Part shown: positions 59,422-64,000 of the stretch, piece by piece | How positions within the stretch are numbered: position 1 is the stretch's first letter | Layout of the letters: each line of letters starts with the position of its first letter | DNA from: RZZS01 sp964491785 | GTDB lineage: Bacteria > Pseudomonadota > Alphaproteobacteria > Micavibrionales > Micavibrionaceae | Assembly: GCA_964491785.1 (NCBI GenBank) | Contig: CAZBGS010000004.1 | Location: 201,839 to 265,838, forward strand | DNA: 64,000 nt | Direction of reading: 5' to 3' | Notes under the pieces: model-generated | Databases searched by the model: none | The model's input: the letters and a program-made list of their open reading frames with translations, nothing else | Told to the model about the DNA's origin: nothing | Translations under genes and position numbers: made by a program

Positions 59422-60504
59422 TTACGCTTTAATTCCGCCGCCCTGACGAGGCTCGGCTTTGGGATCGAGCGGCCAGCGGGGTCTTGCCGGAAAGTCCAGG
59501 GAGTCCGCATAGCCTTTTGTCAGGCGCTCTACTCCCGCCCATGCCACCATGACCCCGTTATCGGAGCAAAGCTCCACCGGGGGGGCGCTGAAACTCATGC
59601 CGTTAGTTTTTGCGAGGTTCTCAAGCGCTGATCTAACGGAACTGTTGGCTGCGACGCCACCGGAGACCACCAACGTTCCGGCATAATCGTCGTCACCTTT
59701 GATTTTTCTGTATTCGTCAATGGCGTTGCCGCAACGGTCGGCGACTATACCGGCGACGGCGTCCTGAAGCGAACTGGCAAGATCGCTGATTTCGGCGATG
59801 TCTATTTCGCCTTCGGGAAGACTGTCCACATGCGTCCTGACCGCTGTCTTGAGCCCGGAAAAGGAAAAGTCGCAGCCGGGTCTGCCAAACATGGGTCTTG
59901 GCAAAGGAAAGCGTTCTCTGGCTTTTTCCCTGTCCTTGCAAAATGCGGCCGCTTTCTCGATGTTAGGGCCGCCCGGATAGGGCAGACCCATGATCTTTGC
60001 TGATTTATCAAAGCATTCACCGGCGGCATCGTCGAGGGTGGTGCCAAGCCGCCTGTATCTGCCGACATCCTCGGCGACGAGTATTTGTGTATGGCCACCG
60101 GAGACCAGCAAAACCAGATAAGGAAAAGGTATGTCGCCGGTTAGTCTCGGCGTCAGGGCGTGAGCCTCAAGATGGTTGATCGCGGCGAAAGGCAGGTCGT
60201 GAGCAAGAGCAAGGGCTTTGCCGGCCATCATGCCAACCATCACTCCGCCGATAAGGCCGGGGCCGCAGGTGGCGGCGACACCGTCCAGTTCCCTGAACTC
60301 AAGCCCGGCGTCGTTCATGGCGGCGGCAATCAGGGAGTCTATGTGATCCATGTGCGAGCGCGCGGCTATCTCCGGTACGACGCCGCCGAAAATCCGGTGT
60401 TCTTCAAGCTGGCTGAGGACTATGTTGGCCCGTATCTTCCTGGCGCTGGTGACGACCGCTACCGCCGTTTCGTCACAGGATGTTTCTATTCCCAGAACAA
60501 TCAT
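59422..60504 (-). CDS. tsaD: tRNA N6-adenosine threonylcarbamoyltransferase TsaD
   Basis: A 360-aa TsaD/Kae1 protein that adds threonylcarbamoyl to A37 of ANN-decoding tRNAs with TsaB and TsaE. The start is at MIVLGIETSCDETA; the frame is open 129 codons further but that part is antisense to hemC. Iron-binding His111 and His115 in NHLEAHAL, PGLIGG near 82 and SGGHTQ near 133 are present. It is divergent from hemC across 40 bp. Confidence 0.96.
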   Translation of the reverse strand: MIVLGIETSCDETAVAVVTSARKIRANIVLSQLEEHRIFGGVVPEIAARSHMDHIDSLIAAAMNDAGLEFRELDGVAATCGPGLIGGVMVGMMAGKALALAHDLPFAAINHLEAHALTPRLTGDIPFPYLVLLVSGGHTQILVAEDVGRYRRLGTTLDDAAGECFDKSAKIMGLPYPGGPNIEKAAAFCKDREKARERFPLPRPMFGRPGCDFSFSGLKTAVRTHVDSLPEGEIDIAEISDLASSLQDAVAGIVADRCGNAIDEYRKIKGDDDYAGTLVVSGGVAANSSVRSALENLAKTNGMSFSAPPVELCSDNGVMVAWAGVERLTKGYADSLDFPARPRWPLDPKAEPRQGGGIKA

Positions 60505-60512
60505 TGGAACTG

Positions 60513-60518
60513 TATAAT
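60513..60518 (+). promoter_or_regulatory. candidate -10 element of hemC
   Basis: TATAAT lies 27 bases before the hemC ATG in the 40-bp gap to divergent tsaD. No good -35 is seen at 16-18 bp, so it may use an activator. Confidence 0.4.
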
Positions 60519-60544
60519 CCTTTTTTGGTATTTCGCAAACACTG

Positions 60545-61489
60545 ATGGCAGGCATGGGAAATAAAATAAGGATCGGCACCAGGGAAAGCAGGTTGGCTTT
60601 ATGCCAGACGGAAAAAGTCGTGGAGGCGCTTGCGGATCTTAATGTAGCAGTCCAGACAGAGATTATTCCGATGAGAACTTCCGGCGACTGGGATCCTCGG
60701 TCGGATAAAGAGACGAGACTCAACGAGGCCGAGGGCGGCAAGGGGATGTTCGTCAAAGAGATAGAGCAGGCGTTGCTTGAGGGGCAAATCGATATGGCTG
60801 TCCATTCGATGAAGGATGTCCCCTCTTTTCTTCCCGAGGGACTTGTCATCGAGCATATGCTTGAGCGGGAAGACGCTAGGGACGCGTTCATTTCCCTAAA
60901 GGCAAAATCGATCTATGAGCTTGCCGAGGGAGCTGTAGTAGGAACCGCAAGCGTAAGAAGGCAGGCTTTTGCGCTTTCCAAAAGGCCCGACCTGAAGATA
61001 GCGCCCTTCAGGGGTAATGTCCCGAAGAGGATAGAAAAACTGCGAGCCGGGGCGGTGGATGCGACCTTTCTGGCTGTTGCGGGGCTTAAGCGCCTTAAGA
61101 TGGAGGATGCAATAACCTGCATCCTTGAGCCTGAGGAAATGCTTCCTTCTGCAGGGCAGGGAGCGATAGGCATCGAGATCTGCGAAGGCAGGCAGGATCT
61201 GCGGGAATTGCTGTCACTAATAAGCGCTCCCCGGACGGTCGCTTGCGTTCAGGCGGAACGTGCGGCGCTTCAGGAGCTTGACGGATCCTGCCATACACCT
61301 GTCGGGGCGTATGCGGAGCTGGATGGAGGCGAATTGTATTTGAGGGTCGCCGTGGCCTCGCTGGACGGCAGACATTTCTTTTCCGATGAAGGGCGCAGGC
61401 AATTGGCCGGGCCTGAGGATTCTAAGGCATTGGGCAGGGAAATCGCCACAAGGATCAAGTCGAAGCTGCCCAGAGGGATAATTGGCTGA
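60545..61489 (+). CDS. hemC: hydroxymethylbilane synthase
   Basis: HemC of 314 aa joins four porphobilinogens in heme synthesis. The start MAGMGNKIRIGTRES could also be the Met at 60554. The dipyrromethane cofactor Cys lies at about 249 in LDGSCHTPVG, and the RIGTRESRLAL start and RGNVPKRIEKL near 158 are typical. The stop shares one base with the hemD start (TGATG), so translation is coupled. Confidence 0.96.
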   Translation: MAGMGNKIRIGTRESRLALCQTEKVVEALADLNVAVQTEIIPMRTSGDWDPRSDKETRLNEAEGGKGMFVKEIEQALLEGQIDMAVHSMKDVPSFLPEGLVIEHMLEREDARDAFISLKAKSIYELAEGAVVGTASVRRQAFALSKRPDLKIAPFRGNVPKRIEKLRAGAVDATFLAVAGLKRLKMEDAITCILEPEEMLPSAGQGAIGIEICEGRQDLRELLSLISAPRTVACVQAERAALQELDGSCHTPVGAYAELDGGELYLRVAVASLDGRHFFSDEGRRQLAGPEDSKALGREIATRIKSKLPRGIIG

Positions 61490-62208
61490 TGGCAGGGGTG
61501 ATGCTGACTCTATCGCATCGAAGCCCGGAGCTGGAAGAGGGTATCCGCAAGCTGGGGTTTGAGCCGGTTATCGCACCTATGCTGCAAATCGTTGAGGTTC
61601 AGGGAGAGGCCCCTGATTTCAGCGGGTATGGCGGACTGGTTTTTACCAGCGCCAATGGCGTAAGGGAGATGGTGAAACGTCACGGGAGCGCGGCAAGAGA
61701 AAAGCTTGTCTATGCCGTCGGGCCTCAGACCTGTGCCGCCGCCAGCGAGGCTGGTTTTCAGCATATAATTCAGGGTGAGGGCAGGGCCGAAGACCTTGTA
61801 CGCATGGTCGCGGCACGTACGCCGGCCGGCAGGATTTTGCACGTCAGGGGGGAAGATGCAGCTTTCCCGCTGGTACAAAGTTTGACTGAAGCGGGAATTA
61901 TTGCTGATAATTATGTTATTTACCGGGCTGTACCTGTCTCCTGTATGCCGGATGAGGCAATGGAGGGCATTTTATGCGGCGAGATCTTTTGTGTGATGTT
62001 TCATTCGGCCAGAGCAGGAGCCAATTTCACCAGAATTGTTTCCAGGGCGGAAGCCGCGGACGCACTTAAGAAAACAAACGCCTTGTGTCTTGGCGTACGC
62101 GTGCTAAAGTCCATTGAGTTTTTGCCCTGGGCGAGGGAGTATGCAGCTGATCGTCCGAGCAGGGAAGGCATGCTGGAGATGCTTGGTTTCCTTAAGAAGG
62201 GCAGTTAG
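61489..62208 (+). CDS. hemD: uroporphyrinogen-III synthase
   Basis: A 239-aa HemD closing the tetrapyrrole ring. This family is poorly conserved; assignment rests on length, the two-domain Rossmann-like pattern (GLVFTSANGVREM near 48, YAVGPQTCAAASEAGF near 75, YRAVPV near 145, FHSARAGANFTR near 170) and the position right after hemC with a 1-bp overlap. The Mic60-like gene follows after 32 bp. Confidence 0.9.
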   Translation: MAGVMLTLSHRSPELEEGIRKLGFEPVIAPMLQIVEVQGEAPDFSGYGGLVFTSANGVREMVKRHGSAAREKLVYAVGPQTCAAASEAGFQHIIQGEGRAEDLVRMVAARTPAGRILHVRGEDAAFPLVQSLTEAGIIADNYVIYRAVPVSCMPDEAMEGILCGEIFCVMFHSARAGANFTRIVSRAEAADALKKTNALCLGVRVLKSIEFLPWAREYAADRPSREGMLEMLGFLKKGS

Positions 62209-62240
62209 CTGATTGAATTATAAGGAGTGAGGGACTGGCC

Positions 62241-63923
62241 ATGTCCGATTACAACCAGATTTCTTTGGAGAACGCGGAAGAAATAATCGAGCGTTTCGGC
62301 GGCATCAGGCCGATGGCGAACAAGATGCGTGTTCCCGTGACTACCGTTCAGGGGTGGAAAAAGCGCAACGTCATTCCGGGCAACAGGAAAGAAGAAATAG
62401 CAGACGCGGCAATCAGGAACGGTATCGATCTCTCTGATCTCCCCGAATTTGCCGCAAACGAAAATGGCGCTCCCGCGGCATCCAGAACGGGGACGGCAGA
62501 CAAAAGTTCTCCTGCAAGGTCTGCCGACGACGGAGATGAGCCGGTTACGCTTTCGGAGCCGGCGAGGCAGGCAAAATCTTCGGCAATTCCCCAATCTCCG
62601 CAGCCAAAGCGTCCGGGATCTTATGCAGGCAACAATTACCATTCATCCACAGAAGATCTTCTGGCAAGAATGCGCGGAGTGGAGAAAAAAGCTGTCCGGC
62701 AAAGTGCATGGATCGCTTCGGTTATGGTAGTCGTGGCCATTGCCGCAGGTGCTTTCGTCATGTGGCCGACCGCCCAGAAGGTGGATTCGCACGGCAGGCG
62801 CATAGCGGATCTTGAAAGGAATGTAGTCAGAATTGACAGTGACCTGGGCTTCCTCAAGGAAAAGCAGAGCCTTTTGAGCAGGGTTTTTCCTGAAGATTTT
62901 AATTTTGAGAAGATCCAGGAGCAGGCAGAATCGTTGCAATCTTTGGTGGGGGCGCTGGTCGATACGGCGGATGCTGCCTCGAAAGCGGTTTTGGGCCAGG
63001 GGACTCAAAATCTGCCGCAGCGGGTAGAGCGGCTGGAAGAGCAGATGCAGGCTCTTGGAGGCAGTCCGCAATTCGCGGAGCTTCTGGCAAGGCTGGATGA
63101 ATTGAAGCAATCGGTTCCCGGGCAGGAGATTCTCAGCAAATCGCTTGGTCAGCTCAATGCGCTGGTTCAGGGGATGGAAGGGCAAATGGATCGGTTTGAC
63201 GATGCGCTTGTCGTAGCCAGAGAAGAGAGCGAGGCGCTTAACAAGACTTTTGAAGGCATTCCCAATGAGGATCTTGAGGCCGCAGCTATGTTGCTGGGGC
63301 TTTCGCAATTGAGGGATTCGCTTAACCGCGGCCAAACTCCGTTCAAGGAGGATCTGCAACTGCTGCTGAATATGGTAGGCGAGGAAAATGCCGAGCTTCG
63401 CGGTGCGCTGGAGAGACTTGCTCCTCATGCCGAGCAGGGCGTGCTTACGCCTGACGGGCTTTCAAAGGAATTCAGGGGACTCGCCGGGGATATTGTCGTG
63501 GCTTCGCTTAAAGGCGAGGATGTTTCAATTCAGGAAAAGGCAAAGGCAAGACTTAATGAAATATTCCAGATCCAGAAAGACGGAGAGCTTTTGACAGGAA
63601 CCGATACGCAGGCTACGGTTGCTCGCGCCGAGAACAAGCTTTCCGGCGGCGACCTCACAGGAGCTCTTGCAGAGCTGCAATCTCTTGAAGGCGATGCCGC
63701 CCAGGCGGCGAAGCCGTTTATCAACAAAGCTCAGGCAGCATTGCAGGCGCAGCAGACTAAAGGCATTATCGGAAATCTGATCAACAGTCATCTGAATGGA
63801 TCGCGAGCTAAATACACAACGAAAATGAAAGGGTTCAGTTCGTTCGTACCATCGCCGTCGGTAGTCAGCGATCCGGAGTCGGGTTTCAGCGTACTGCCGC
63901 AAGGGACGACTTTGCCGGAGTAG
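62241..63923 (+). CDS. Mic60/mitofilin-like inner membrane protein with N-terminal HTH
   Basis: A 560-aa protein. Residues 14-60 form a helix-turn-helix (GIRPMANKMRVPVTTVQGWK), 70-150 are disordered, 155-175 a single membrane segment, 183-430 mostly coiled coil, and about 435-530 match the mitofilin signature (FRGLAGDIVV, RAENKLSGGDLTGALAELQSL). Alphaproteobacterial Mic60 homologues usually lie in the heme operon after hemD and bend inner membranes. The HTH with a membrane anchor is an extra module compared with most such proteins; see findings. Confidence 0.85.
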   Translation: MSDYNQISLENAEEIIERFGGIRPMANKMRVPVTTVQGWKKRNVIPGNRKEEIADAAIRNGIDLSDLPEFAANENGAPAASRTGTADKSSPARSADDGDEPVTLSEPARQAKSSAIPQSPQPKRPGSYAGNNYHSSTEDLLARMRGVEKKAVRQSAWIASVMVVVAIAAGAFVMWPTAQKVDSHGRRIADLERNVVRIDSDLGFLKEKQSLLSRVFPEDFNFEKIQEQAESLQSLVGALVDTADAASKAVLGQGTQNLPQRVERLEEQMQALGGSPQFAELLARLDELKQSVPGQEILSKSLGQLNALVQGMEGQMDRFDDALVVAREESEALNKTFEGIPNEDLEAAAMLLGLSQLRDSLNRGQTPFKEDLQLLLNMVGEENAELRGALERLAPHAEQGVLTPDGLSKEFRGLAGDIVVASLKGEDVSIQEKAKARLNEIFQIQKDGELLTGTDTQATVARAENKLSGGDLTGALAELQSLEGDAAQAAKPFINKAQAALQAQQTKGIIGNLINSHLNGSRAKYTTKMKGFSSFVPSPSVVSDPESGFSVLPQGTTLPE

Positions 63924-63924
63924 T

Positions 63925-64000
63925 GTGAACTGGAGACAGGCGCGATTTGGCCATCTTTATAATACGACGATAGAAGGCATTACGATCATTGACTATGTCA
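63925..64000 (+). CDS. start of another gene, cut by window edge
   Basis: A GTG one base after the Mic60-like stop, with GGAG 4 bases upstream, opens a frame that stays open for 25 codons to the window end (MNWRQARFGHLYNT...). Family unknown. In many alphaproteobacteria hemY follows here, but the visible residues do not look like a HemY membrane start. Confidence 0.45.
   Translation, partial: MNWRQARFGHLYNTTIEGITIIDYV

Noticed and set aside
60505..60891. 129-codon extension in front of tsaD
   Set aside because: It is antisense to hemC and has a low-complexity Ser/Ile-rich composition; the TsaD family starts at MIVLGIETSC.
1..64000. CRISPR arrays, insertion sequences and rRNA operons
   Set aside because: No regularly spaced repeats, terminal inverted repeats with transposase, or rRNA sequence was seen on reading the window.

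Overview
This window looks like ordinary chromosomal DNA of an alphaproteobacterium of moderate GC content. The evidence is gene content and order: a divergent tsaD-gpsA / hemC-hemD-Mic60 (mitofilin-like) block, rsmB-rpe-heparinase-like order, an FzlA-type GST-fold division protein, a NDUFA9-like reductase, a mitochondrial-SUV3-like helicase, and a SerC of the type usual in alphaproteobacteria. No plasmid backbone, transposase, integrase or CRISPR array is visible. The family within the class cannot be settled from sequence reading alone.

Layout. 0-2.7 kb: a 5'-truncated toroid-like protein, a HIT hydrolase, an unknown protein and a YkuD L,D-transpeptidase. 2.7-10.1 kb, all minus strand: radA, two tandem paralogues of degenerate EAL domains, a heparinase-II/III-like protein, rpe, rsmB and a small chorismate mutase. 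10.1-20.2 kb: small unknowns, lepA, a DUF4139 protein, a Rap1a/Tai-like secreted protein overlapping a SUV3-like helicase, and a large secreted protein of unknown function. 20.2-23.8 kb: mltG, a YeeZ-like epimerase, fzlA, a small membrane protein and YceI (envelope and division). 23.8-28.7 kb: uppP, rsmD, rluB, tadA, tRNA-Met, mnmA, ferredoxin and an Rrf2 regulator (RNA modification plus Fe-S).

28.9-38.7 kb: an alpha/beta hydrolase, divergent serC/serB, a MoxR ATPase head-to-head with a one-domain ClpA/B-like ATPase, an HTH/coiled-coil protein, SapC, UDP-glucose dehydrogenase and a CysQ-type phosphatase. 38.7-40.2 kb: three regulators in a row (S24-like, XRE and a BigR/SqrR-like dithiol ArsR). 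40.4-48.2 kb: an SDR, gmk, rsmA, a SurA-like chaperone, the NDUFA9-like protein, uvrD/pcrA and a cNMP-binding protein. 48.3-58.3 kb: envelope and secreted proteins (PRC-barrel protein, tamA-tamB, Cys-rich secreted protein, Tat lipoprotein) plus two redox enzymes. 58.4-64 kb: gpsA, tsaD, hemC, hemD, the Mic60-like protein and the start of another gene.

Genes are packed tightly: many 1-17 bp same-strand overlaps, three tail-to-tail overlaps (uppP/rsmD about 65 bp, cysQ/S24 23 bp, gmk/rsmA 17 bp) and one head-to-head overlap in which the rluB and tadA start codons share a CATG. The most unusual items are the HTH-fused Mic60-like protein, the EML/ETL EAL pair, the stand-alone ClpA-D1-type ATPase opposite moxR, the cysteine-free Rrf2 regulator and a tetO-like palindrome between serC and serB. 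I did not find a convincing new multi-gene defence or mobile system.
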